A DNA stretch of 64,000 bases from Chitinophaga caseinilytica. GTDB taxonomy: Bacteria > Bacteroidota > Bacteroidia > Chitinophagales > Chitinophagaceae. How positions within the stretch are numbered: the stretch's first letter is position 1; every line of letters starts with the position of its first letter. This document shows, piece after piece, positions 19,985-30,438 of the stretch. A model generated the notes under the pieces. It worked only from the letters and a program-made list of their open reading frames with translations. It made no database searches and had not been told where the DNA came from. The position numbers and the translations under genes are program-made. The stretch lies in contig NZ_CP150096.1 in NCBI RefSeq assembly GCF_038396765.1, positions 2,711,001 to 2,775,000 on the forward strand, given 5' to 3'.

Positions 19985-20314
19985 ATGAAAAGATATTGCC
20001 TGGCGCTGGACCTGAAAAACGATCCGGCGCTTATCGCAGAATACGAAGCGTACCACCGCGCCGTTTGGCCGGAAATCCTGGACAGCATCCGCGGCGCCGG
20101 CGTTACGGCCTGCGAGATCTACCGTGCGGGCAACCGTATGTTCATGATCATGGAAGTAGGGCCGGATTTCTCGTTTGAAAGGAAAGCCGCCATGGACGCG
20201 GCCAACCCGAAAGTACAGGAATGGGAAACGCTCATGTGGAATTACCAGCAATCCATCCCCGTTGCCAAACCTGGCGAGAAATGGGTGATGATGGACAAGG
20301 TTTTTTCATTGTAG
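19985..20314 (+). CDS. L-rhamnose/L-fucose mutarotase (RhaM family)
   Basis: The 109-residue protein belongs to the RhaM fold (ferredoxin-like dimer) that interconverts alpha and beta anomers of deoxyhexoses. Diagnostic features are KNDPALIAEYEAYHRAVWPEI with the conserved His and Trp, the central YRAGNRMFMIMEV strand, and WETLMWNYQQSIP with PGEKWVMMDKVFSL at the end. Given the operon, the natural substrate is likely L-fucose, supplying the anomer for the dehydrogenase. It lies 4 bases after the hydrolase gene. Confidence 0.9.
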   Translation: MKRYCLALDLKNDPALIAEYEAYHRAVWPEILDSIRGAGVTACEIYRAGNRMFMIMEVGPDFSFERKAAMDAANPKVQEWETLMWNYQQSIPVAKPGEKWVMMDKVFSL

Positions 20315-20344
20315 AACTGATACGACCACGCCAACTACAACGTT

Positions 20345-21175
20345 ATGACAATTGATGCACACCAGCACTTCTGGCAGTTCGATCCCGTGCGCGACGCCTG
20401 GATCACGGAAGAGATGAACGTCATCCGCCGCGATTTCCTCCCCGCCGACCTGGCACCCCTTCTCAAAGCCGCGGGCATAGACGCCTGTGTGGCCGTTCAG
20501 GCAGACCAGTCTGAAGCCGAAACGCAGTTCCTCGTGGATTGCGCCAAAGGCAGCGATATCGTGAAGGCCGTGGTAGGATGGGTAGACCTGCGCTCGCCCG
20601 ATGTGGCCGAAAGGCTGGCGTTTTGGGCGGGAGAACCGCTGGTAAAGGGTTTCCGTCATATCGTTCAGGGCGAGCCGGACGACAAATTTTTGCTGCGCGA
20701 AGATTTCAATCACGGGATCGCCGCGCTGAAAAAACATGGTTTTACATACGACGTGCTCGTGTTCCCCCACCAGCTGCCCGCCGTGGAACAGTTCGTGGAG
20801 CGGCACCCCGAGCAGCCGATGGTGATCGACCATCTCGCCAAGCCCTACATCAAAAAGAAAGAAATCGGCGACTGGACCAAGCACATCCGCCGAATCGCTC
20901 GCTCGCCGCATGTGCATTGCAAGCTCAGCGGCATGGTGACCGAAGCCGATATGCAAAACTGGAAGGAAGCCGACTTCCGGCCGTACCTCGATACGGTACT
21001 GGAAGCCTTCGGGCCGGAGCGCCTCATGTATGGCTCCGACTGGCCGGTTTGCCTGCTGGCGGCTGATTACGCCCGGCAGAAAAGCATCGTCGGTAATTTC
21101 ATATCGGCACTTTCTGCCAGCGAGCAACTGTGCATCATGGGCAACAACGCCGCGGCATTTTATAACATCTCTTAA
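20345..21175 (+). CDS. Amidohydrolase-family lactonase, probable L-fucono-1,5-lactonase
   Basis: The 276-residue protein is a metal-dependent TIM-barrel hydrolase of the amidohydrolase-2 type: IDAHQHFWQFDP at the N-terminus (HxH), GFRHIVQGEPDD near 100, VIDHLAKPYIKKKE near 160, HCKLSGMVTEAD near 197, and the metal-ligand Asp in MYGSDWPVC near 233. This set is characteristic of L-fuconolactonase and L-rhamnonolactonase relatives. It would open the lactone made by the fucose dehydrogenase encoded next door. The assignment of L-fuconolactone over other aldonolactones rests on context. Confidence 0.87.
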   Translation: MTIDAHQHFWQFDPVRDAWITEEMNVIRRDFLPADLAPLLKAAGIDACVAVQADQSEAETQFLVDCAKGSDIVKAVVGWVDLRSPDVAERLAFWAGEPLVKGFRHIVQGEPDDKFLLREDFNHGIAALKKHGFTYDVLVFPHQLPAVEQFVERHPEQPMVIDHLAKPYIKKKEIGDWTKHIRRIARSPHVHCKLSGMVTEADMQNWKEADFRPYLDTVLEAFGPERLMYGSDWPVCLLAADYARQKSIVGNFISALSASEQLCIMGNNAAAFYNIS

Positions 21176-21189
21176 ATCAATACCACAAA

Positions 21190-21972
21190 ATGAATCTCGG
21201 GTTACAGGATAAAGTAGTGATCGTAACGGGCGGCGCCAAAGGCATCGGAGCGGCCATCGCAGAACTGATCGCGCAGGAAGGCGGCATCGCCGTCATCGCC
21301 GGCAGGAGCGAAGCGGACAACGATAAAGCCGTAGACGCCATCCGCAAAGCCGGCGGCAAAGCTTTCGGCATCCGTGCGGAGCTGGGGAAAGTGGAGGATT
21401 GCAGGCACGTGATCGACACTACCGTGAAGGAATTTGGCCGGATAGACGGGCTCGTGAACAACGCCGGCGCCAACGACGGCGTAGGGCTGGAAAGCGGAAG
21501 CCCCGAGCGTTTCATGGCTTCCCTTCAGAATAACCTTTCCCATTACTACAACCTCGCGCACTTCGCGCTGCCGTACCTCAAAGCCGCCAAAGGCTCGATC
21601 CTCAACATCGGTTCGAAAGTGGCGGAAACAGGGCAGGGCAACACATCCGGCTACGCCGCGTCCAAAGGCGCGATCAATGCGCTGACGCGCGAATGGGCCG
21701 TGGAACTGCTGCAATACTCCGTACGCGTAAATACCGTAAACCCGGCCGAAGTCTGGACGCCGCTCTACGAAACCTGGATCAATTCCCTGCCCGATCCGAA
21801 AGCCAAACTGGCTTCCATCGTGGCCAACATCCCCCTGGAAAAGAGAATGACCACTTCAGAGGAAATCGCCAACATGTCGGTTTTCCTGCTGAGCGACCGC
21901 TCTTCACACACTACCGGGCAGATCATTTACGTAGACGGAGGGTATACGCATCTCGACAGATCGATCTCTTAA
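21190..21972 (+). CDS. SDR dehydrogenase, probable L-fucose dehydrogenase
   Basis: The 260-residue protein is a classical SDR: TGGAKGIG cofactor loop at residues 13-20, NNAG near 90, catalytic Ser in NIGSKVAE, YAASK with Tyr and Lys near 155, then NPAEVWTPLYETWI, the stretch that in L-fucose dehydrogenases shapes the sugar pocket, and IIYVDGGYTHLDRS at the end. It would oxidise L-fucose to the 1,5-lactone. It is distinct from the SDR at 17585 (only moderately similar), consistent with two different oxidation steps in one pathway. The permease follows after 35 bases. Confidence 0.82.
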   Translation: MNLGLQDKVVIVTGGAKGIGAAIAELIAQEGGIAVIAGRSEADNDKAVDAIRKAGGKAFGIRAELGKVEDCRHVIDTTVKEFGRIDGLVNNAGANDGVGLESGSPERFMASLQNNLSHYYNLAHFALPYLKAAKGSILNIGSKVAETGQGNTSGYAASKGAINALTREWAVELLQYSVRVNTVNPAEVWTPLYETWINSLPDPKAKLASIVANIPLEKRMTTSEEIANMSVFLLSDRSSHTTGQIIYVDGGYTHLDRSIS

Positions 21973-22007
21973 TTCCACCGTTATATCACCAATTAAACTG
22001 ACAAATT

Positions 22008-23318
22008 ATGGCAGGAGGCGCCGCAACCACCACGCAATACACGACCGCACCGTCGGGTAACAAGGCATCGGGGTATTTATTCCCATTTATCCTGGTGACC
22101 AGTCTCTTTTTTCTCTGGGCGCTCGTGCATAACCTGAGCCCTATCCTGATCCCGCACCTGAAGAAGGCGTGTATGCTGACGGATACGCAATCGTCTTTCA
22201 TCGATTCCGCGGTATTCCTCGCATATTTCCTGTTGGCCTTGCCTGCGGGTTTCTTCATGAAGCGGTTCGGCTTCAAGGCGGGTATTATCCTTGGATTGAT
22301 GCTATATGCGGCGGGAGCGTTGCTCTTCATCCCAGCGGCTAATTCCGGCCAGTATGCGTTTTTCCTCATCGCGCTATTTGTAATCGCTTCCGGGCTTACT
22401 TTCTTGGAAACGGCGGCGAACCCGTACGTGACGATCCTCGGCAAGCCGGAAACGGCAACACAGCGCCTTAACCTGGCCCAGTGCTTTAATGGTTTGGGCG
22501 CTTTTGTGGCACCGATCATCGGCGCACAGTTCATTCTTTCCGGAACGGAACATACCGAAGCGGAATTGAAAGCAATGCCTGCGGCGGAATTGCAACAGTA
22601 TCTGGCTGGCGAAGCCGCTACTGTGAAAATGCCTTATATGATCATCGGTATCGTAGTGATCCTCGTTGCGGTATTGTTCATTTTTACCAAACTGCCCGAT
22701 ATCAAAGAGGAGAAGGACGAAAAAACAACGACCGGAAATCATCCTAAGGAAGGCAGCATTTTCAAACACAAGCACCTCATTGCCGCTATCATAACACAAT
22801 TCTTTTACGTAGGCGCGCAGGTAGGCGTGAGCGCATTCTTTATCCGATTCGCGAAGTTCGCCGGGCATATGCCGGAGAAAGATGCGGGATTCCTGCTGGG
22901 CGCAGTGGCCGGGCTCGGTTTTATGATCGGCCGTTTCGTAGGCACATTCCTCATGCGTTATGTCAAACCCCACACCCTGCTGGCACTCTATGCACTTATC
23001 AATGTAGTATTGGTGGGCATTGCAATGACGACAAAAGGCGACGTGGCGATCTATACCGTACTGGCGGTGCCGTTCTTCATGTCGATCATGTTCCCCACCA
23101 TTTTCTCCCTCGGACTGGAAGGGCTGGAAGGTGGCCATACGAAACTGGGTTCGTCGTTACTGGTGATGTCTATCGTAGGAGGCGCCATTTTTCCTCCGGC
23201 GATGGGCCTCATTTCCGACGCTACCAGTATCCAGACGGCATACCTCATTCCCGTGGTTTGTTTCCTGGTAGTACTCTGGTTTGCCACCAAAGGATATAAA
23301 CTCGGCAGGACGAATTGA
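22008..23318 (+). CDS. fucP: L-fucose:proton symporter (MFS permease)
   Basis: The 436-residue inner-membrane protein has twelve predicted membrane segments of the FHS/FucP group. Diagnostic stretches are SLFFLWALVHNLSPILIPHL in the first segment, LAYFLLALPAGFFMKRFGFKAG in the second, and FLETAANPYVTILG near residue 140, which carries the conserved acidic residue needed for sugar-proton coupling in FucP. It closes the fucose operon and would bring the free sugar into the cytoplasm. A short Ala/Thr-rich N-terminal tail precedes the first segment. Relatives can also carry galactose or glucose, but the operon favours fucose. Confidence 0.9.
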   Translation: MAGGAATTTQYTTAPSGNKASGYLFPFILVTSLFFLWALVHNLSPILIPHLKKACMLTDTQSSFIDSAVFLAYFLLALPAGFFMKRFGFKAGIILGLMLYAAGALLFIPAANSGQYAFFLIALFVIASGLTFLETAANPYVTILGKPETATQRLNLAQCFNGLGAFVAPIIGAQFILSGTEHTEAELKAMPAAELQQYLAGEAATVKMPYMIIGIVVILVAVLFIFTKLPDIKEEKDEKTTTGNHPKEGSIFKHKHLIAAIITQFFYVGAQVGVSAFFIRFAKFAGHMPEKDAGFLLGAVAGLGFMIGRFVGTFLMRYVKPHTLLALYALINVVLVGIAMTTKGDVAIYTVLAVPFFMSIMFPTIFSLGLEGLEGGHTKLGSSLLVMSIVGGAIFPPAMGLISDATSIQTAYLIPVVCFLVVLWFATKGYKLGRTN

Positions 23319-23342
23319 TTTTCAATTGATAATTAAGTCGAA

Positions 23343-23374
23343 AACGCTGCAAATCCACCCGGTTTTGCAGCGTT
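23343..23374 (+). terminator. Terminator of the L-fucose operon
   Basis: Arms AACGCTGCAAA and TTTGCAGCGTT form a perfect 11-bp stem with a 10-base loop, followed by a run of T, 24 bases after the fucP stop. Confidence 0.87.
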
Positions 23375-23408
23375 TTTTTATGTAACTTAGGGAAACACGT
23401 TTTTCCCC

Positions 23409-24155
23409 ATGAAGCCTTGCTATCTCATTTTCACGTTGCTGATCTGTTGCATGGCCTGCAAGAAGGACCTCATCCCGAAGAAAGAGGGGAATTTCAAGCT
23501 GAATTTCGAACATAAAGTCGGCACATCGCGCCTGACACTCGGCACCACCACCTATAAAAACCCCTCCGCCGAAAGCTACACCGTCACCGCTTTCAAATAC
23601 TTTATCAGCAATGTTTATCTCGTGAAGATGGATAATTCCCTCCTCCGCCTTCCCATTTCCTACCACCTGGTCGACGAAAGCAAGCCGGAGTCCAAATCCA
23701 TCCTTCTCCTTGCCCCGCAGGGAGAATACCGCGCCATCGGGTTCAAATTGGGGGTAGACAGCACCCGGAATGTGAGCGGCGCGCAGACAGACGCGCTCGA
23801 TCCCGTGCTGGGCATGTTCTGGAGCTGGAACAGCGGGTACATCATGGCGAAAATGGAAGGCGCATCGCCGGTTTCCGCCGCGCCCGATAAAAAGCTCACG
23901 TTCCATGTCGGCGGATTTAAAGGACAATACAACGCCGTGCAGGATATCCGCATCCAGACGCCGATCTCCATTAACGTGGGGCCCGACCGTGAACCGGCCG
24001 TCACTTTTACGACCGATCTGAACGCGTGGTTCGGCCCACCGAATATCGTTTCTTTCGCCACAACGGCCACCATCCACTCGCCCGGCGAAGCCGCCTGGAA
24101 AATTTCGGTCAATTATAAAAACATGTTCCGCATCACCAACGTCACCGACCTGTGA
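23409..24155 (+). CDS. MbnP-family copper-binding-type lipoprotein
   Basis: The 248-residue protein has a lipoprotein-type signal (cysteines at 13, 14 and 17, the last preceding KKD). It then has the MbnP body: FKLNFEHKVGTSRLTLGTTTY near 29, YTVTAFKYFISNVYLVKMDN near 57, and GMFWSWNSGYIMAKMEG near 135. In characterised MbnP a tryptophan is oxidised to kynurenine by the diheme enzyme MbnH and the product binds copper; Trp138 and Trp140 here lie in the conserved segment. The next gene overlaps by 4 bases and encodes the MbnH-like protein. No methanobactin biosynthesis genes are present, so this belongs to the widespread stand-alone MbnP/MbnH pairs of less certain role. Confidence 0.85.
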   Translation: MKPCYLIFTLLICCMACKKDLIPKKEGNFKLNFEHKVGTSRLTLGTTTYKNPSAESYTVTAFKYFISNVYLVKMDNSLLRLPISYHLVDESKPESKSILLLAPQGEYRAIGFKLGVDSTRNVSGAQTDALDPVLGMFWSWNSGYIMAKMEGASPVSAAPDKKLTFHVGGFKGQYNAVQDIRIQTPISINVGPDREPAVTFTTDLNAWFGPPNIVSFATTATIHSPGEAAWKISVNYKNMFRITNVTDL

Positions 24156-25195
24156 AAAGATACGTCGTGTATACCTGTTTCGTGATGGCGCTCATCTGGG
24201 CCTGCCGTAAATCGGGCGACAATAAGCCGCCCGCCGGGCCTACGCCGTATACGGTGACGTTGCCGGCACATTTCCCGCAGCCGGTGTACGATCTCACCCA
24301 AAATCCGCCCACGGTGGAAGGGATCGCACTGGGGCGGCGCCTGTTTTACGATCCGCGGCTTTCGCGCGATAGCACCATCTCCTGCGGGTTCTGTCATCAG
24401 CAGTTCGCCGCGTTCGCGCATTTCGACCACGCGCTAAGTCATGGTATCGACAACCGCAATGGTTTCCGGTCCGTTCCATCGCTTTTCAACCTGCTCTGGC
24501 AAAAGGATTTCATGTGGGACGGGGGCGTCAATCATCTCGACATCCAGCCGCTCACGCCCATCACCGACGCCAACGAAATGGGGGAGGACCTGGGCCGCCT
24601 TATCGCCCGGCTGAACGCGGATAAAAAGTACCGTTCGATGTTCGATGGCGCTTTCGGGCCGGGGGAAATCAATAGTCAGAAGCTGTTCCGCGCCTTGTCG
24701 CAGTTCATGGCCACCATGAATTCGTTCAACTCGAAATACGACAGCGTGCTCACCCATAAAGCGCAATTCACGCCCGACGAACAGGCCGGCTATGCCATTT
24801 TCCAGGCGAAATGCGCGTCTTGCCACAAGGAGCCGCTGTTTACCGACGGCTCTTTCCGCAATAACGGCTTGCCTTACAACGAGTTCCTCAACGATGCCGG
24901 CCGGATGCGCATCACCAACAGCACGGGCGATTACCTCAAGTTCAGGGTGCCGTCGCTCAGGAATATCATTAAAAGTCCACCGTACATGCACGACGGCCGT
25001 TTTTACGACATTTACGACGTTTTCGAGCATTACAGTTCCGGGATCGAGCAAACGCCCACCATCGACCCGATTGTGAAAAATGGCATACCTTTAAGCCAGG
25101 AAGAGCAGCGGCAGCTGTACTTTTTCCTCACCACCCTGACAGATTATACCTTTATCAATAACAAGTCGTTAAGCGAAATTTTAATTGATAATTGA
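24152..25195 (+). CDS. MbnH-like diheme cytochrome c peroxidase-family lipoprotein
   Basis: The GTG start overlaps the MbnP stop in a GTGA, implying translational coupling. The 347-residue product has a lipoprotein signal (LIWAC, Cys18) and two haem c sites, C78xxCH82 (SCGFCHQQF) and C221xxCH225 (KCASCHKEP), as in bacterial cytochrome c peroxidases and MauG/MbnH enzymes. Other family marks are LGRRLFYDPRLSRDSTISC, FNLLWQKDFMWDGGVNHLD near 112 and FRVPSLRNIIKSPPYMHDGRF near 270. MbnH relatives oxidise tryptophans of MbnP to high-valent-iron-derived products; classical peroxidase activity is the alternative. It would act in the periplasm, membrane-anchored. Confidence 0.88.
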   Translation: MKRYVVYTCFVMALIWACRKSGDNKPPAGPTPYTVTLPAHFPQPVYDLTQNPPTVEGIALGRRLFYDPRLSRDSTISCGFCHQQFAAFAHFDHALSHGIDNRNGFRSVPSLFNLLWQKDFMWDGGVNHLDIQPLTPITDANEMGEDLGRLIARLNADKKYRSMFDGAFGPGEINSQKLFRALSQFMATMNSFNSKYDSVLTHKAQFTPDEQAGYAIFQAKCASCHKEPLFTDGSFRNNGLPYNEFLNDAGRMRITNSTGDYLKFRVPSLRNIIKSPPYMHDGRFYDIYDVFEHYSSGIEQTPTIDPIVKNGIPLSQEEQRQLYFFLTTLTDYTFINNKSLSEILIDN

Positions 25196-25293
25196 TTGGT
25201 TAGCAAAAAGCAAGGAATTTTAGCCCCGGTTTTAACATATCTTATTGGGTCTTTTAACGGTTTTTGGCAGCATTTTTGCCAATTCCCCACGTC

Positions 25294-25728
25294 ATGCAAA
25301 AAAATGTATTAAAAAAAGTGTTGAAGTATGCACTGTTGATGCTGCTGCCGGTAATGGCGGGGATCGTTCCCGCTGTGGCGCAGGTGAAAACAGGTGTAGG
25401 AACGGCCAGCTATTACGCCCAGAAGTTTCACGGGCGGAAAACGGCCAGTGGAGAGATTTTTGATAACAATGGAATGACGGCGGCCCACAATACCCTTCCG
25501 CTCGGGACCCTTATCAAGGTAACGAACCTGCGGAACAACCGTTGGGTGGTGGTGCGCGTTACCGACCGGCTGCACGCGGCTAACCGCCGTATCGTGGACC
25601 TCACGCAGGCCGCCGCCAAAAAACTGGGATTCATCCACTGGGGATTGACCAAAGTGAAGGTGGAAGTAGTGACGAAAGAATTCGTGAACAGTCTTCCCAT
25701 CCTCGACATGGCCATGAACCCGTCATAA
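25294..25728 (+). CDS. RlpA-like double-psi beta-barrel protein (septal-ring lytic transglycosylase family)
   Basis: The preferred ATG at 25294 gives 144 residues with a signal peptide ending PAVAQ; an in-frame ATG 30 bases upstream would bury the signal behind extra residues. The mature part is a single RlpA domain: VGTASYYAQKFHGRKTASGE, NGMTAAHNTLPLGTLIKVTNL, VVVRVTDRLHAANRRIVDLT with the catalytic-type Asp, and AAKKLGFIHWGLTKVKVEVV. RlpA enzymes cut glycan strands stripped of peptides. No SPOR domain is present, so septal targeting is not implied. The gene stands alone between the MbnPH pair and a bidirectional terminator. Confidence 0.85.
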   Translation: MQKNVLKKVLKYALLMLLPVMAGIVPAVAQVKTGVGTASYYAQKFHGRKTASGEIFDNNGMTAAHNTLPLGTLIKVTNLRNNRWVVVRVTDRLHAANRRIVDLTQAAAKKLGFIHWGLTKVKVEVVTKEFVNSLPILDMAMNPS

Positions 25729-25814
25729 ACGCCTTGTATTGGAAAGCCCGTGAACGTGTAACAGAACCGTCGTCTGTTGTAACCCGCAAAACAAAACTTC
25801 GCACGTTCGCAAAA

Positions 25815-25842
25815 AAAATACCGGCCTTAGTGCCGGTATTTT
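25815..25842. terminator. Bidirectional terminator between the RlpA gene and tag
   Basis: An 11-bp perfect stem AAAATACCGGC / GCCGGTATTTT closes loop CTTAGT, with A and T runs on both sides, between convergent genes ending at 25728 and 25864. Confidence 0.85.
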
Positions 25843-25863
25843 CGTTTTCAGGAATGCGTTATC

Positions 25864-26436
25864 TCAGGGGTGGAATTTGAAACATCCTTTCACATGATCG
25901 TCGACCATACCGCAGGCCTGCATGTAGGCGTAGCAGATGGTGCTGCCGATGAACTTGAAGCCCCGTTTCTTGAGGTCTTTGCTCATGGCGTCCGAGACCG
26001 GTGTTTTGGCGGGCACGTCTTTCATGCTGGCGAATTTGTTGTGGATGGTTTTGCCACCTACGAACTGCCAGATGTATTTGTCGAAGCTGCCGAATTCTTT
26101 CTGAACGGCGAGGAATGCTTTCGCATTGGCGATGGTGCCCCTGATCTTCAGCTGGTTGCGGATGATGCCGGGGTTCTGCATGAGCGATTCCACTTTCTTT
26201 TCGGAATACTTCGCGATCTTTTCCGCGTCCCAGTTGTCGAAGGCTTTGCGGTAATTTTCGCGCTTGATGAGCACGGTGTACCAGCTCAGGCCGGCCTGCG
26301 CGCCTTCCAGGTTCAGCATTTCGAAAAGGTGATGATCGTCGTGGCTGGGAACGCCCCATTCTTCATCGTGGTACGCGTTGTACAGCGCGTCTGTTCCTGC
26401 CCATCCGCAGCGTTGTTTTTCTTTTACAGTTGCCAT
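25864..26436 (-). CDS. tag: DNA-3-methyladenine glycosylase I
   Basis: Tag removes N3-methyladenine from alkylated DNA. The 190-residue protein has normal length and the family's features: RCGWAGTDALYNAYHDEEWGVPSHDD at the N-terminus (zinc-ligand Cys and His), FEMLNLEGAQAGLSWYTVLIKRENYRKAF with the base-binding Glu, GFKFIGSTICYAYMQACGMVDDH, and the C-terminal zinc ligands H and C in DDHVKGC. Its 5' end overlaps the DUF4954 gene by 13 bases, so it is the third gene of the glmS transcript. The link to glmS is probably only organisational. Confidence 0.94.
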   Translation of the reverse strand: MATVKEKQRCGWAGTDALYNAYHDEEWGVPSHDDHHLFEMLNLEGAQAGLSWYTVLIKRENYRKAFDNWDAEKIAKYSEKKVESLMQNPGIIRNQLKIRGTIANAKAFLAVQKEFGSFDKYIWQFVGGKTIHNKFASMKDVPAKTPVSDAMSKDLKKRGFKFIGSTICYAYMQACGMVDDHVKGCFKFHP

Positions 26437-28592
26437 TGCTTCACTATGTCTTTTATCTGTTTCTTATAACCTTTCAATTCTTCCGCCGTTTGCTGGATGA
26501 AACTGTTGTCTTCCAGCTTGCCGACCACTTTTTCCATTTCTTCCGGACTGTCGTAGGTCATCTGGCGGAAGGGATTAAGATAATCCTTTTCGCGCGATTT
26601 GAAAATATTGTCGGTGATGGACGTCAGTGTTTCCGCGGATTCCGCGAGGAAGCTGCGCAGCGCGTCGGGCGTGAGGGCAGAAGCTTTCAATCCGTGCAGC
26701 TCCAGCAAACAGCCGAGTGCGTGGCGGAGTTTGTCTTCCTCGTACCGGTCGCCGGTTTCGCGGTAAGCATCATGCAGCGCGTCCCAGCTGGCGATTTTAT
26801 TTTTACGGATGCGCTGCTTGATATCGTTCACCCGGTCTTCGGGGATGAGTTGTCCGCCCACGTTATTCCACGCCGAGCGGCGGCATTGTTTCAGGAAAGA
26901 TTGCAGTTCCCCGAAATCCCTGAACCGCGCGTACTCCTTCACGAGGTTGCGCATCGCGTACAGCGTCACGAGCTTGCGGAACAGCGGGTATGCCTTGTCT
27001 ACTTTCAGCAATTGCGTTTTGCGCGACGAGTTCTCGCATCCATCCGCGAGGATTTCCATCCCGGCAATTTTCGCGGGAGATTCCATCAATAACGCGCGGC
27101 CGGCTTTACGGTCTTTCCCGATCGCTTTGCCCACGGCGGTTTCGAACAGTTCCAGCGCGGTGAAGATCTCTTCCACGGAATCGGGCGCCAGGTAATCGTA
27201 TTCGATGAGCTGGGTCTTGTCTGTCCGCCGGTCGCGGTCCACATATTTCCACGCGTTCCGTGCCAGGGCGTACATGTTGTGGAGGAACCAGTATCCCGGC
27301 ATGATCTTCAGCATATCGTCGTGCTCGTCGTTGACCACCAGGCTGAACGGAATGGCGATGTTCAGTTCGCTCATATAGTTCCCTTTCGCGATGAGCGTAA
27401 AGGAAGCGAACATGGAATTATGTTTGAGGCTGACGCATAATCCCGGCCAGAACCCGCGCCCGGCGATGATTTCGCCATCCGCTCCGCGGGAATTGTGGTT
27501 GGAGCCGATGGTGGCGCCGGCGGCCATGTTGCTTTGCCCGAGGATGAGCGCGGCGCAGAGGAACGAGTTGTTATGGTGCTGTTCGTGTGCAGGAAAAATG
27601 AGGGAATTGAGTACTTCGCAGCAGGAAATGGTGGCGTTGTTGCCGAGGTACGAGTTGATGAGGCGCGCGCCGTATTTCAGTTGTGAGTGCGACGCCATGA
27701 CGAACCTCACGGCTTTCACGCCATAGAATAGGCGGCAGCCATACCCGATAATGCCGTTCACGATCTCGCAACCTTCGCCGATCTGCGTGGGTGCCGCGGC
27801 GTTGCTGTTGACGGTCACGTTCTTGATCTTGTTGGCGCCTTTGAGATAGGCATCCGTCCCGATCTTCGTATCCTTGATGATCTTGCAGTTTTTGATGACG
27901 GAGCGGTCGCCCACTTCGCCATAATAACCGCGCCGCTTATCGAATTTCTTTTCGGTGAAGGCTTTGAACTGGTTTTGCAGGGCATCGTCTGCGCGGTTGC
28001 GCGTCCAGAGCCAGGCGTCGCCAGGGAGCATGCCGTCGAACGGCAATACGCTCCGTCCGCCGTTTTCGTTGCAGAGTTCCAGCCAGATGCGCACGCTTTC
28101 CGGCTCGCCTTCCTTCACGATGCCGTTCCCGAATTTGCTGTGGTCGGTCACGCCCATTTCGTTGACGTTGGTGATGATGACGTCGTTACCGATAATGTAA
28201 TGCGACAGGGAATTCACGTTATGGATCACGACGTTGTCGCCGATGTCGCAAGACGCGATGGTGCTGTAATACAGGCCCACGGGCAGCCGCAGGTTGTGGA
28301 ACTCCAGGAAGTAGGGCTCCAGTTTCCCGATTCGGACGATGCCGTAGAACTGGCAGTGCTGGACGAGCTGGGGATCGAAATCGTTGTCGACGAAAATCTG
28401 GTTCCAGTCGTCGGAGGTATTATCGTTGCGGACGAGCGTTTCGATCTCGCCGGCTTTCAGTTTGCGGTAAACATTGGAGGAGCCGCGTTGCTGGTCGCGC
28501 AGGTAATATTCATTGCGGCCTTTCGGCAGATAGGGCCCTTCTACGAACTGGTAGCCCAGCTGGCTGAGGGGTTTTTTCAGGATTTGGTTCAT
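26424..28592 (-). CDS. DUF4954 protein with hexapeptide-repeat beta-helix
   Basis: The 722-residue cytoplasmic protein matches the DUF4954 family of Bacteroidota and Spirochaetes. Residues about 105-410 contain hexapeptide-like turns of a left-handed beta-helix (for example IASCDIGDNVVIHNVNSLSHYIIGNDVIITNVNEMG split over several turns, and ISCCEVLNSLIFP), the fold of sugar acyl- and nucleotidyl-transferases. Conserved signatures include HEQHHNNSFLCAA, GATIGSNHNSRGADGE and GRGFWPGLCVSLKHNS near 340-390. The C-terminal 250 residues are helical. It sits 7 bases downstream of glmS. Role is unproven; a sugar-nucleotide or envelope-precursor function is inferred from fold and neighbour. Confidence 0.85.
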   Translation of the reverse strand: MNQILKKPLSQLGYQFVEGPYLPKGRNEYYLRDQQRGSSNVYRKLKAGEIETLVRNDNTSDDWNQIFVDNDFDPQLVQHCQFYGIVRIGKLEPYFLEFHNLRLPVGLYYSTIASCDIGDNVVIHNVNSLSHYIIGNDVIITNVNEMGVTDHSKFGNGIVKEGEPESVRIWLELCNENGGRSVLPFDGMLPGDAWLWTRNRADDALQNQFKAFTEKKFDKRRGYYGEVGDRSVIKNCKIIKDTKIGTDAYLKGANKIKNVTVNSNAAAPTQIGEGCEIVNGIIGYGCRLFYGVKAVRFVMASHSQLKYGARLINSYLGNNATISCCEVLNSLIFPAHEQHHNNSFLCAALILGQSNMAAGATIGSNHNSRGADGEIIAGRGFWPGLCVSLKHNSMFASFTLIAKGNYMSELNIAIPFSLVVNDEHDDMLKIMPGYWFLHNMYALARNAWKYVDRDRRTDKTQLIEYDYLAPDSVEEIFTALELFETAVGKAIGKDRKAGRALLMESPAKIAGMEILADGCENSSRKTQLLKVDKAYPLFRKLVTLYAMRNLVKEYARFRDFGELQSFLKQCRRSAWNNVGGQLIPEDRVNDIKQRIRKNKIASWDALHDAYRETGDRYEEDKLRHALGCLLELHGLKASALTPDALRSFLAESAETLTSITDNIFKSREKDYLNPFRQMTYDSPEEMEKVVGKLEDNSFIQQTAEELKGYKKQIKDIVKQWQL

Positions 28593-28599
28593 ACGCGGA

Positions 28600-30438
<1,839 letters not shown>

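Noticed and set aside
15926..23318. One large glycan-use locus linking the second susCD pair to the fucose operon
   Set aside because: Terminators at 15827-15852 and an intervening divergent pair separate them, and no fucosidase or other glycoside hydrolase is present. Functional linkage is possible but not supported by the sequence.
25257..25283. Short inverted repeat TTGGCA / TGCCAA before the RlpA-like gene as an operator
   Set aside because: Arms are only six bases in a T-rich region; chance occurrence is likely and no regulator is adjacent.
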